From CAZCVI01 sp964502145 (GTDB lineage Bacteria > Acidobacteriota > Aminicenantia > UBA2199): a stretch of 51,923 nucleotides of DNA. Below the pieces are notes generated by a model, which was not told where the DNA came from, ran no database searches, and saw nothing but the letters and a program-made list of their open reading frames with translations. Position numbers and translations under genes: made by a program. Below, piece by piece: positions 9,545 through 17,412 of this stretch. The number at the start of each line of letters is the position of its first letter. Position 1 is the stretch's first letter. The stretch is taken from positions 1 to 51,923 of the forward strand of contig CAZCVI010000049.1 of assembly GCA_964502145.1 (NCBI GenBank). The letters run 5' to 3'.

Positions 9545-9576
9545 GAAATCATTTTTAATCTGTCTAATCTGTGGTC
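9545..9576 (-). repeat. Dispersed repeat, copy 2 of 4
   Basis: On the minus strand it reads GACCACAGATTAGACAGATT followed by AAAAATGATTTC. It has the same orientation as copy 1, so the pair forms direct repeats around the gene at 7834-9390. Confidence 0.75.
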
Positions 9577-9738
9577 ATTTTTTTCATACTTGTTGTCTAT
9601 GAGGCTACACCACACCCGGAGTTGAAAAAAAATGCCCATATATAATTCCCAAACCCAGAACTTACACTCCACACACATTACTCAACTCACTCACTTATTT
9701 TCACAGCATGCGGGCGATGAATTCAGAATTTTTTCTGG

Positions 9739-9767
9739 TTGAAAAATTCTTGGATTGAAGTTATAAT
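9739..9767 (+). promoter_or_regulatory. Promoter of the Rpn-type gene
   Basis: TTGAAA (9739-9744), a 17-base spacer and a perfect TATAAT (9762-9767). The predicted start near 9774 leaves a 28-base leader that contains GGAGG before the ATG at 9802. Confidence 0.7.
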
Positions 9768-9801
9768 AAAGGGTAGAGCAAATATAGTTGTTGGAGGTTT
9801 T

Positions 9802-10641
9802 ATGAAAGCAAGATATTTTAATCCTTATACTGATTTTGGTTTCAAGAAGTTATTCGGGGAGGAAGCAAATAAGAACCTGTTGGTGGATTTTTTAAATGAG
9901 TTACTCCCCATTGAGCATAAAATTGTGGAATTGACCTTTAAAAACCCCGAACAGCTAGGCATAGTTAGAGAAGAAAGAAAAGCCATCTTTGATATCCACT
10001 GTCAAAACAGTAAGGGCGAGCGTTTTATTGTGGAGATGCAGAAAGCCAAGCTAAATTATTTTAAGGACAGGGCGGTTTTTTATGCCACGTTTCCAATCAA
10101 AGCGCAGGCGGAAAAAGGGGAGTGGGATTTTAAATTGAATCCCGTCTACTGTGTGGCCATCTTGGATTTTATCTTTGATGATGACAGGGAACAAAAAGAG
10201 TGTATTAGCAATGTGCAACTGAAAGATCAATTCTGCCAGGTATTTTCCAAGAATCTCACCTTTGTTTTTATTGAGATGCCAAGGTTCACCAAGTATGATG
10301 GTCAACTGGTCACACATTTTGATAAGTGGCTCTATTTTTTAAAATACCTTGAGGATTTTGAAGACATCCCGGAAGTATTAAAAGAGGATGTTTTTGTCCA
10401 GGGGTTCAATATTGCCGAGATATCCAATTTCAATGAGAAAGAATTGATGGCTTATGAAGAGAGTTTAAAAACCTACCGGGATTTTAAAGGGGCTATTGAC
10501 ACCTCTTATGAAGATGGGAGAATCAAAGGGAAAGTTGAAGTTGCAAAAAAGCTTAAGGAAAAAGGCTTTTCAATTGCTGAAATTACAGAACTTACAGGGC
10601 TTTCACCCGATGACTATCAAGAAACTCGTTTTCCAGCGTAG
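9802..10641 (+). CDS. Rpn family PDDEXK nuclease / transposase-like protein
   Basis: This 279-residue protein has the PF12784 (PDDEXK_2) signature: RYFNPYTDFGFKKLFG at the N-terminus, then D64 in AIFDIH and E78-x-Q80 in FIVEMQKAK. The D...E-x-Q form is the usual variant of this family. Related Rpn proteins are DNA endonucleases that promote recombination; they are often annotated as transposases but have not been shown to transpose. The C-terminus carries a charged segment and a short helix pair (VAKKLKEKGFSIAEITELTG) seen at the end of many members. GGAGG lies 4 bases upstream of the ATG at 9802 and the promoter at 9739 fits this start. It is monocistronic, between repeats, and the length is normal, so it is probably intact. 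Confidence 0.9.
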   Translation: MKARYFNPYTDFGFKKLFGEEANKNLLVDFLNELLPIEHKIVELTFKNPEQLGIVREERKAIFDIHCQNSKGERFIVEMQKAKLNYFKDRAVFYATFPIKAQAEKGEWDFKLNPVYCVAILDFIFDDDREQKECISNVQLKDQFCQVFSKNLTFVFIEMPRFTKYDGQLVTHFDKWLYFLKYLEDFEDIPEVLKEDVFVQGFNIAEISNFNEKELMAYEESLKTYRDFKGAIDTSYEDGRIKGKVEVAKKLKEKGFSIAEITELTGLSPDDYQETRFPA

Positions 10642-11149
10642 GGGCGAACCTCGTGTTCGCTATGCCCCAAATGGCCATCAATCGCTACGTGTCGAGTAGT
10701 CATATTACGAAGACTAATGGAAGAAAAACGCGAGGAGAAATAGATGGGACCACGTAGTCAGGGTAGCTTTTTAAATGGACGGATGCTTTCGGTTCTGTCG
10801 CCGCACCGGTCGTGAATGAAAAAAGTGGGATGCAGGGGGATAAAAATTTCCAACTGCCGTTTTTAGGTTAAAAGCCGCTTGATCAATATGGGAAGAAGGT
10901 GGAGAACGGGGAAAAAGGTGACTGCTTGCCTGAGTTGAGGTGCTTTTCAATGGCAGAGCTTAAAATTGCTTGAAAAAAGGGTGCAACAGAAAATTAAAAC
11001 GATGATTTAAAATTCCAAGAGGCGAAATAGTCTGGCAAAGAGGTAAATCCTAGAAAAAAAAGGCTATTTAACCACGAAACACTCAAAATACATGAAAAAA
11101 AAATATCTGCCGTCTCTTTTAATTCACGAAATTCATGGGGAAGTTTTAT
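10642..11149. other. Long intergenic region with palindromic remnants
   Basis: About 500 bases without a gene that I can support. At 10642-10671 an imperfect hairpin pairs GGGGCGAAC with GTTCGCTATGCCCC, like the short palindromes common in bacterial genomes. Around 11068-11095 is a CCACGAAACACTC stretch, also typical of dispersed repeats. No terminator is clear. Confidence 0.5.
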
Positions 11150-12907
11150 TTAGTCCAACCAGCGTAAATCTTCACTGCATGCGATGCCTGTTTCTTGGCA
11201 ATACTTTTCCGCTTCTTTGGTAAACCCGGTCAGGGAAAAAACAAAAGGAATCACGCGTTCCAGATTCTCGCGGGTTTTTAATTCCGCGTATTTCTCCATA
11301 AACGAGATGGCTTCCTCTCTGGAGAATTTCTTCGCTTCCCTATGCTTGACTTCCCCGATGATGGCATAATCGGTATTCGATTTCGGCAGGGCGAAGATAT
11401 CGACATTAAATTCATGGCCAAACTCCATGGCTCCATCATAACGCCACACGCGCCTGTATTCCCCAAAATTAAAATCAACGGGTAAATTACGGGTGACGGA
11501 CTTTAAGAGATCATTGAGCTTGCGGGCCCGGTTCTTTAATAAAATTAAGATCACATATTCGGCGAAATACCCTTTTTGATAATTGAATTTGCCCAGCAAG
11601 CTGTGATATTTTTTCTTTAATTCATTGAAGGTGGCGTGAATCTCCTGGCCGATCACCTTGGGATCAAACTCCTGAATCTCTTTCTCATAGACTCCGCGAA
11701 ACACCTTGTCGAAAATATTATCGGGTACGCCTTGATATTCGGAATTGGATCTCCCTTTATTGATGATATCGGCTTTGATCAAGGCGTTCATTTTTATTTC
11801 CAAATCCCTGTCGGTCATATCTATTGATAGTTTTTCTAACAGTTCTTTGCGCGTGACTTGCCGGTTGTTGTGTTGGCATAGATAAAGAACGATGTTCTTG
11901 GCGTTTAGCTGGTTCACTTCATTAAACGCGGCGTTCACGTATTCCATCCAGGTGAATTTGATGTTCCCCTCGTCGTCGAGGATTTCAAATTCGAGTGTTT
12001 CCGTAAGTCCTTGAATGGTGGTCAGATTCTTTCTTTTGAAATTGGAACGAAGGATGGCACTGATATAAAAAGGACTGCCCTCGGCCATTTGCGCAATCAG
12101 ATACGCGGTTTCCTCGGTAACTGGGACGCTAAAAAAACCGGAGTATTTAAATACCATTTCCACGGCTTCATCTTGCGACATATTCCTGAAAATTTTAAGT
12201 CTGAAGCGTGCGGGTAACATGGTGTTTAATTCATGCATCAGCCAGCCGACCCAACTGCCGGAAACAAGTAGTGGGGCGACTTTACTTTCGGCAGTACTCA
12301 TATACCCGCCAGCCAATGTTTTCATCAGTTGTGATGGTGAGGTTTTTTGGTCGCGATAGATCATGGCATTTAAGTACTGGAACTCATCAATCATTTGCAC
12401 GATAAATTCATCTCTGCGGGCAGCAATGGAACGTGGGGCATCGCGCACCATCAACCATAAAATATCAATAGAATTTTGTTCCACTGCATTTTTTACACCA
12501 CGAATAAAGCCCGATAAATAGCTTAATCCCTCTTTTTCAACCAGATGGATGGCTAAATCAAGGTCAGTCTGGTCCTCCGGTTCGAGATACTCTTTTTTTC
12601 GGGTTTTGAAAGCCATGTACTGGTAAATAAAGGTGAGGAAAAAGTCTTTGCAAAAATCGACGACCCACATTTCGACTTTTTTGATCTCGTAATAGAATGG
12701 GATAACGCCGTCATTGTTGTCGAAAGTGATATTGAACAAACGTTCCAGCAGAGCAGTCTTTCCCATTTTACGGCGGGCTAATATGGCGGTACTCTGCGAC
12801 TTTTCCTCTTTGATATCATTAATCCAGTTGAGAAAAAAAGCCAGTTCTTCCTTTCTACCTGTAAACAGTTCAGGTTTGCCAATTCGTTCTTTTAATACGT
12901 ATTCCAT
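11150..12907 (-). CDS. P-loop ATPase with C-terminal PDDEXK nuclease-like domain
   Basis: This 585-residue protein starts with ELFTGRKEELAFFLNW, the entry to an archaeal-ATPase/STAND-type P-loop domain. Walker A is ARRKMGKTALL (44-54). A long helical and winged-helix middle follows (about 330-400, with RQVTRKELLEKLSI). Near the C-terminus, DIFALP and then AIIGEVKHRE give D and E-x-K of a PDDEXK nuclease core. Such fusions are frequent in accessory regions of anaerobes, and their targets are unknown. The ATG at 12907 is preferred to one at 12931 because the family begins close to this residue; neither has a strong ribosome binding site. It is unrelated in sequence to the fusion at 7834, although the domain logic is the same. 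Confidence 0.75.
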   Translation of the reverse strand: MEYVLKERIGKPELFTGRKEELAFFLNWINDIKEEKSQSTAILARRKMGKTALLERLFNITFDNNDGVIPFYYEIKKVEMWVVDFCKDFFLTFIYQYMAFKTRKKEYLEPEDQTDLDLAIHLVEKEGLSYLSGFIRGVKNAVEQNSIDILWLMVRDAPRSIAARRDEFIVQMIDEFQYLNAMIYRDQKTSPSQLMKTLAGGYMSTAESKVAPLLVSGSWVGWLMHELNTMLPARFRLKIFRNMSQDEAVEMVFKYSGFFSVPVTEETAYLIAQMAEGSPFYISAILRSNFKRKNLTTIQGLTETLEFEILDDEGNIKFTWMEYVNAAFNEVNQLNAKNIVLYLCQHNNRQVTRKELLEKLSIDMTDRDLEIKMNALIKADIINKGRSNSEYQGVPDNIFDKVFRGVYEKEIQEFDPKVIGQEIHATFNELKKKYHSLLGKFNYQKGYFAEYVILILLKNRARKLNDLLKSVTRNLPVDFNFGEYRRVWRYDGAMEFGHEFNVDIFALPKSNTDYAIIGEVKHREAKKFSREEAISFMEKYAELKTRENLERVIPFVFSLTGFTKEAEKYCQETGIACSEDLRWLD

Positions 12908-12956
12908 ATTTAATTTATACCATAAAATCACTTAAAAAACAAATTGCTGACGATGA

Positions 12957-13100
12957 TTCTTGGATTAACCGTCAGATTCTTGAAAAAACATGGACGACGT
13001 GGACAGAGTGGACGACATGGACGATGTGGACCAAAAATAAAAGCATTTTTTTGTCCATATCGTCCACACGATTTCAGAAACTTGGCGGTGAATCCAGGTA
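12957..13100. repeat. Fold-back element A with 9-bp tandem repeats
   Basis: Between imperfect inverted ends (TCTTGGATT at 12958-12966, and GAATCCAGG at 13090-13098) lie four to five 9-base units TGGACNNNN (12991-13031). An inverted pair of units follows (TGTCCATATCGTCCACACG, 13052-13070). The whole element can fold into one hairpin. Elements B (26359) and C (31027) follow the same plan; C shares both ends. Confidence 0.75.
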
Positions 13101-13111
13101 ATTTATGGCAC

Positions 13112-13140
13112 TTGATATGAGATTGAATTTCAGATACAAT
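13112..13140 (+). promoter_or_regulatory. Promoter of hslO
   Basis: TTGATA (13112-13117), a 17-base spacer and TACAAT (13135-13140) form a good sigma-70-type promoter. Transcription would begin near 13147, about 65 bases before the ATG. It lies just beyond fold-back element A. Confidence 0.6.
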
Positions 13141-13211
13141 ACAGCTATACATATTAAATATTTTAATTTATATATTTTAAAGACAAAATAATCCAAAGGC
13201 GGTGAACACTC

Positions 13212-14147
13212 ATGATTAAACAGGAACTCAACGGGATGTCTAAAAAAGAGCAACTGGTGGCTCGTGCCAAAGATAAGCTCTATAATTTTATCTTGGCTGA
13301 CGGCCAGATTCGTGGGGCGATTTTGCACGGTACATTAATGGTCAATGAAATGCGCCAGAACCATGTGCTGGGTGTGCTGGAAACGCTGGTGTTGGGACAT
13401 GCGTATCTGGGGGTGACTTTGATGACCTCCAATTTGAAAAAAGATGACCGCATTGCTTTTAAAATAGAGTGCGCGGGCCCGATTAAAGGCTTGAGCGTGG
13501 AAGCGAGTGCCCGGGGCGAAGTGCGGGGCTATTTGAAAAATAATCCGATTCCTCTTGATACACCTCTGGACAGTTTTGATCTGTCGCCTTTTTTTGGAAC
13601 CGGATATTTGGAGGTCACGCATTTCCCAGATTATGCCAAACAACCGTATACTGGGCGGGTCAAGTTGGAATACGGGAGATTGGCGGCTGATCTGGCCAAT
13701 TATTATCTGACTTCGGAACAAACGCCCACCTCATTTAACCTGAGTGTTAAATTTGATACGGCGGGTAATGTCACGGGAGCGGGTGGATTGATATTGCAGG
13801 TTCTTCCCAATGCAGCTCAGGATATAACGGAGCAATTGGAATCGCTGGTGCAGAACTTGCCCTCTATCGGAGAGGCTTTTGAAACAGGTTTGGAACCAGA
13901 CGTTTTTATTACTACCTATTTCCACGATTTTTCCCCCAAAATGTTGGGGAGTGGGCGCGTGGAATTCTTTTGTCCGTGCCGGAAAGAAACGGTGGGCAAC
14001 GTGATCGCGCAATTACCGATGGAGACTCTTGATGATATGGTGCAAAATGATCCTTTCCCCATTGAGACGACCTGTCACAATTGCAATACGATTTATTCCT
14101 TTGCAAAAGAGGAAATTGAAAGCTTTAGACGGCAAAAACACGGGTAA
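13212..14147 (+). CDS. hslO: Hsp33 redox-regulated chaperonin
   Basis: This 311-residue protein matches Hsp33 along its whole length. The C-terminal redox switch is complete: C254-P-C256 and C288-H-N-C291, spaced as in the family. In Hsp33 these four cysteines bind zinc when reduced; oxidation and heat release zinc and turn on holdase activity in the cytoplasm. The N-terminal core is recognisable by DGQIRGAILHGT and by the AYLGVTLMTSNLKKDDR segment. AAGGCGGTGA precedes the ATG at 13212, and a promoter lies at 13112-13140. The gene is probably monocistronic, because ribH has its own promoter 50 bases downstream. It indicates a need to handle oxidative stress. Confidence 0.93.
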   Translation: MIKQELNGMSKKEQLVARAKDKLYNFILADGQIRGAILHGTLMVNEMRQNHVLGVLETLVLGHAYLGVTLMTSNLKKDDRIAFKIECAGPIKGLSVEASARGEVRGYLKNNPIPLDTPLDSFDLSPFFGTGYLEVTHFPDYAKQPYTGRVKLEYGRLAADLANYYLTSEQTPTSFNLSVKFDTAGNVTGAGGLILQVLPNAAQDITEQLESLVQNLPSIGEAFETGLEPDVFITTYFHDFSPKMLGSGRVEFFCPCRKETVGNVIAQLPMETLDDMVQNDPFPIETTCHNCNTIYSFAKEEIESFRRQKHG

Positions 14148-14195
14148 TGCAACGGGATAATCAGTGGGAAAGACGGGACTTTTTTTTGAAATCTC

Positions 14196-14224
14196 TTGAC
14201 TTATCAAGCATTCTAGGGTATTTT
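14196..14224 (+). promoter_or_regulatory. Promoter of the ribH operon
   Basis: TTGACT (14196-14201), a 17-base spacer and TATTTT (14219-14224). The start would fall near 14231, inside the ribosome binding region and about 11 bases before the ATG at 14242, so the leader would be very short. Confidence 0.45.
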
Positions 14225-14241
14225 ATGAGGTGGAGAATAAC

Positions 14242-14709
14242 ATGAAAGAATATTCAGGACAACTTATTGCCAAGGGATATAAATTTGCTATTATTGTCTC
14301 GCGGTTCAATGATTTTATAACAGAGCGTCTCAAAGAAGGCGCGATTGACGCTATCCTCAGAAGCGGCGGCAAGAACGATGATATCGAGGTGTACCGGGTG
14401 CCAGGTGCCTTTGAAATTCCTCTGGCTGCGAAACGGGTGGCGATGTCGAAGAAATTCGATGCGATCATTTGCGTGGGTGCAGTAATTCGTGGCGAAACAC
14501 CCCATTTCGATTATGTGGCGGGCGAAGTAACCAAGGGTATCGCGCTATTGAACCTGGAGTTTACTATTCCTATTGCCTATGGCGTGATTACCACGGACAA
14601 TACGGATCAAGCGATTGAACGAGCGGGAAATAAAGTGGGCAATAAAGGCTTTGATGCTGCACGTTCAGCTATAGAACTGCTTAATCTATTTAAAGAGTCG
14701 AAAATTTAA
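14242..14709 (+). CDS. ribH: 6,7-dimethyl-8-ribityllumazine synthase
   Basis: This 155-residue protein is the lumazine synthase of riboflavin synthesis. It joins 5-amino-6-ribitylamino-uracil and dihydroxybutanone phosphate and forms cytoplasmic icosahedral or pentameric shells. Family hallmarks are VSRFNDFI near the N-terminus, VPGAFEIPLAAKR, GAVIRGETPHFDYV with the catalytic histidine, and the GVITTDNTDQA segment. The ATG at 14242 was chosen over a GTG at 14230 because GAGGTGGAG lies just upstream of it. The stop overlaps the nusB start as TAATG. ribH-nusB is a widespread gene pair. No other rib gene is in the window. Confidence 0.95.
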   Translation: MKEYSGQLIAKGYKFAIIVSRFNDFITERLKEGAIDAILRSGGKNDDIEVYRVPGAFEIPLAAKRVAMSKKFDAIICVGAVIRGETPHFDYVAGEVTKGIALLNLEFTIPIAYGVITTDNTDQAIERAGNKVGNKGFDAARSAIELLNLFKESKI

Positions 14710-15110
14710 TGTTCCGCATAAAATACTGCCGCGAAGCGATTTTAAAACTGCTGTACCTGGAAGATGCACTGAAACAGGTAGACCGCAATGCCAATCTTAT
14801 CCTGTCTGAAAATATAGGCTTTTTCAAGAATCTAAGACCTGTCGAAAAAGAATTTATCACACGCATCGTCGATAAAGTGCTGACTGAAAAAGAAAAAATC
14901 GACGAATTGGTGACAAATAACCTGATTGGTTGGAAACTGGAACGATTGATGATCGTGGACCGCTCTTTACTGCGCATGGGCATCGCGGAATCCTATTTTA
15001 ACGATCAAAGAGCGATTGTCATCGACGATGTCATCCGTATCGCTAAAAAATACGGCAGCGAAGAGTCCTATAAGATTATTAATGCGGTACTGGATAAGGT
15101 CCTGGCATGA
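14709..15110 (+). CDS. nusB: Transcription antitermination factor NusB
   Basis: This 133-residue protein has the all-helical NusB fold. NusB binds boxA RNA with NusE (S10) and supports rRNA antitermination. Recognisable segments are RYCREAILKLLY-like helix 1 (here KYCREAILKLLY), the central LERLMIVDRSLLRMGIAE, and the C-terminal VIDDVIRIAKKYGSEESYKIINAVLDK, which is the most conserved part of the family. It is translationally coupled at both ends: TAATG with ribH and ATGA with the transglutaminase-like gene. Length is normal. Confidence 0.92.
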   Translation: MFRIKYCREAILKLLYLEDALKQVDRNANLILSENIGFFKNLRPVEKEFITRIVDKVLTEKEKIDELVTNNLIGWKLERLMIVDRSLLRMGIAESYFNDQRAIVIDDVIRIAKKYGSEESYKIINAVLDKVLA

Positions 15111-15811
15111 AAATTCTGCTCTTACTCCTGCTCCTGGCAAGTACCTTTTACGACGGCCTCATACAGGAAGTGGAGAATATCAAGTTGAGTTTCCCCGCCC
15201 AAGAGCAAGACATTTTTCAAGATTATATGAACGAGAACTTTATCCAAAAGGTAACGGTTCATAGCGATGCGATTTATGCGGAGATATTATGTACCAATTT
15301 TATGAACCTCAATCTGGAGTTCCGCGTCATCCCGGACGAAAAACTACTCACCGATATCCACGGCGAAATGCGCGAGGTAATCACGAACCTGTTCGGTAGA
15401 GACCAATCCCTTAAAACATACCTGATGAATATCTCCTATTATTTACGGATGAATATTCGGTATTTAGATGGCTCTTTGCCCCAGGATGCGGAATCTGTGT
15501 TACTGAACAAGAAGGCCAATTGTATTGGTTATTCCAATCTGGTCAAAATGTTTTTGGATAGCGCAGGTATCCGTAACCGGATTGTCCGAGGCTTTTATAT
15601 TAATACAAACGGGTCTGATACAGATGAAATGACACCGGTGCCCCACCGCTGGGTGGAAATTGAACTGCCCAACAAGGTACAATTCTTCTACGACCCACAA
15701 TACCAGAAATTTTCAGCCAATTACATCTTGACGTTGGACAATACGGATTTTAAGCGGATTAAAAAGTTTAAAGTTCGTCTGGTTAAAAAATCAAAGAAAA
15801 TTATCAACTAA
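15107..15811 (+). CDS. Transglutaminase-like exported protein
   Basis: This 234-residue protein begins with a short hydrophobic leader (KILLLLLLLAS) that looks like a signal peptide. The catalytic triad of the transglutaminase-like/papain fold is visible: C139 in ANCIGYSNL, H180 in VPHRWVEI, and D196 in FFYDPQ. Members act as peptidases or amidases on peptide substrates, often at the cell envelope; the substrate here cannot be told. It overlaps nusB by ATGA and lysS starts 30 bases later, so it is an odd extracytoplasmic passenger in a riboflavin/antitermination/tRNA synthetase operon. The envelope link fits the LolC/E gene at the end of the operon. Confidence 0.75.
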   Translation: MKILLLLLLLASTFYDGLIQEVENIKLSFPAQEQDIFQDYMNENFIQKVTVHSDAIYAEILCTNFMNLNLEFRVIPDEKLLTDIHGEMREVITNLFGRDQSLKTYLMNISYYLRMNIRYLDGSLPQDAESVLLNKKANCIGYSNLVKMFLDSAGIRNRIVRGFYINTNGSDTDEMTPVPHRWVEIELPNKVQFFYDPQYQKFSANYILTLDNTDFKRIKKFKVRLVKKSKKIIN

Positions 15812-15841
15812 AAAGAAGCAAATAAAAAGAAGAGGAAAACT

Positions 15842-17386
15842 ATGTTTGAAGAACAATCAAAAATAAGGTTGGAAAAGCTGAAAAAAATCGAAGAATTGGG
15901 CGTATTGCCATATCCCTATGGCTTTGACAAAACGGGTGATTTTCTCAGCATCATTGAAAAATATAACAGCAGCACCAAAGAAGACCTGGAAACAACGGAG
16001 CACACGGTCACTATCGCGGGCCGCATTTTGGCGCTACGCAAGATGGGGAAAAGCGCGTTCCTGCATCTCTATGATGGGGAGGCGAAACTCCAGGTTTATG
16101 TGCGCAAAGACCTCATGGCAGAACAAGAGTTCCAGGTATTCAAGTTGTTGGATATCGGTGATATTATCGGTGTGAGTGGGAAACTCTTCCGTACGCAGAG
16201 CGATGAACTGACTGTGTTAGCTGCCACGCTGACTTTTTTAAGCAAATCCTTTCACCCCTTGCCGGAAAAATGGCACGGATTAAAAGATAAAGAGATGAGA
16301 TATCGGCAACGCTATTTGGACTTGATTGTCAATGAGAATACGCGGAAAGTGTTTAATTTACGGAGCCGTATTATTCAAGAGTTGCGGATGTTTTTTTACA
16401 ATCGTGGTTATTTGGAAGTGGAAACCCCGATGATGCACCCGATCCCAGGCGGCGCTTCGGCCCGACCTTTTGTGACACAGCACAATGCCCTGAGTATTGA
16501 TCTATATCTGCGGATTGCACCGGAACTGTACTTGAAACGCCTGCTAGTTGGCGGCATGGAAAGAGTCTTTGAAGTCAACCGCAATTTCCGCAACGAGGGG
16601 GTCTCACAGAAACATAACCCGGAATTTACCATGGTGGAATTTTACGAGTTGTACAAGGACTTTAATTATTATATGACTCTAACGGAAGATTTGTTGGGCC
16701 TGATGAACAAACTCTTCCTAAAAGACGATATCCTGGCATACGATGGGAAACAAATCTCAATGAAAGCCCCGTTTAAACGGATCACCTACATGGGCAGCAT
16801 TGCTGAATTATCCGGTATTCCACTGGAAGATTTGTGGAATGAGGCGGCTCTCAAATGTTTTATTGAGTCGCATCTTCCCACGGAAGAGATGCCCCCCACC
16901 TATGGCAAGATGTTGGAATTGATGTTTGATTCTTATGTGGAAAGCACATTGCAGGAACCGACTTTTGTCACTTATTATCCGATTGAAATCTCGCCCTTAT
17001 CGAAACGCTCCCGCTTTGATGCACGGGAGACGGAGCGGTTCGAGCTTTACATAGCCGGGATGGAAATAGCCAATGGCTTTTCTGAATTGAATGATCCTAT
17101 AGATCAGCGGAGTAGATTTGATTCCCAGGTCAAAGACCGCGAAAGCGGGGATGATGAAGCGCAAATTGTAGATGAAGACTTCTTAACTGCTCTGGAATAC
17201 GGCATGGCCCCGGCGGCTGGGGAAGGAATTGGCATTGACAGATTAGTCATGCTATATTCGGGTACCAATTCCATTAAAGAGGTGATTCTGTTCCCACTAC
17301 TGCGTCCCAGAGATAGTCAAAGTAAAGATGATGAGCCTGAAACTGCCGCTGAAATGGATGGGCAAGTTTCATCTGCGAATGAGTAA
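15842..17386 (+). CDS. lysS: Lysyl-tRNA synthetase, class II
   Basis: This 514-residue enzyme charges tRNA-Lys. The N-terminal OB-fold anticodon-binding domain (about 50-145) contains VTIAGRILALRKMGK and FLHLYDGEAKLQVY. The class II catalytic core has motif 1 around EVETPMMHPIPGGASARPF, motif 2 in FEVNRNFRNEGVSQKHNPEF, and motif 3 in GIGIDRLVML. In front of motif 3 the usual PPTGGLG is replaced by APAAGEG, a mild departure. A short acidic C-terminal tail (after about 490) is not part of the family core. AAGAGGAAA precedes the ATG. It lies 30 bases after the transglutaminase gene and 26 before the LolC/E gene, in one operon. Confidence 0.96.
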   Translation: MFEEQSKIRLEKLKKIEELGVLPYPYGFDKTGDFLSIIEKYNSSTKEDLETTEHTVTIAGRILALRKMGKSAFLHLYDGEAKLQVYVRKDLMAEQEFQVFKLLDIGDIIGVSGKLFRTQSDELTVLAATLTFLSKSFHPLPEKWHGLKDKEMRYRQRYLDLIVNENTRKVFNLRSRIIQELRMFFYNRGYLEVETPMMHPIPGGASARPFVTQHNALSIDLYLRIAPELYLKRLLVGGMERVFEVNRNFRNEGVSQKHNPEFTMVEFYELYKDFNYYMTLTEDLLGLMNKLFLKDDILAYDGKQISMKAPFKRITYMGSIAELSGIPLEDLWNEAALKCFIESHLPTEEMPPTYGKMLELMFDSYVESTLQEPTFVTYYPIEISPLSKRSRFDARETERFELYIAGMEIANGFSELNDPIDQRSRFDSQVKDRESGDDEAQIVDEDFLTALEYGMAPAAGEGIGIDRLVMLYSGTNSIKEVILFPLLRPRDSQSKDDEPETAAEMDGQVSSANE

Positions 17387-17412
17387 GCCAGGCCAGTGCC
17401 TGTAGGAACGCG

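Larger units (their letters stand above)
9391..9801. other. Intergenic region with a repeat and a promoter
   Basis: This stretch holds copy 2 of the dispersed repeat (9545-9576) and the promoter of the Rpn-type gene (9739-9767). I see no further gene in it. Confidence 0.6.
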
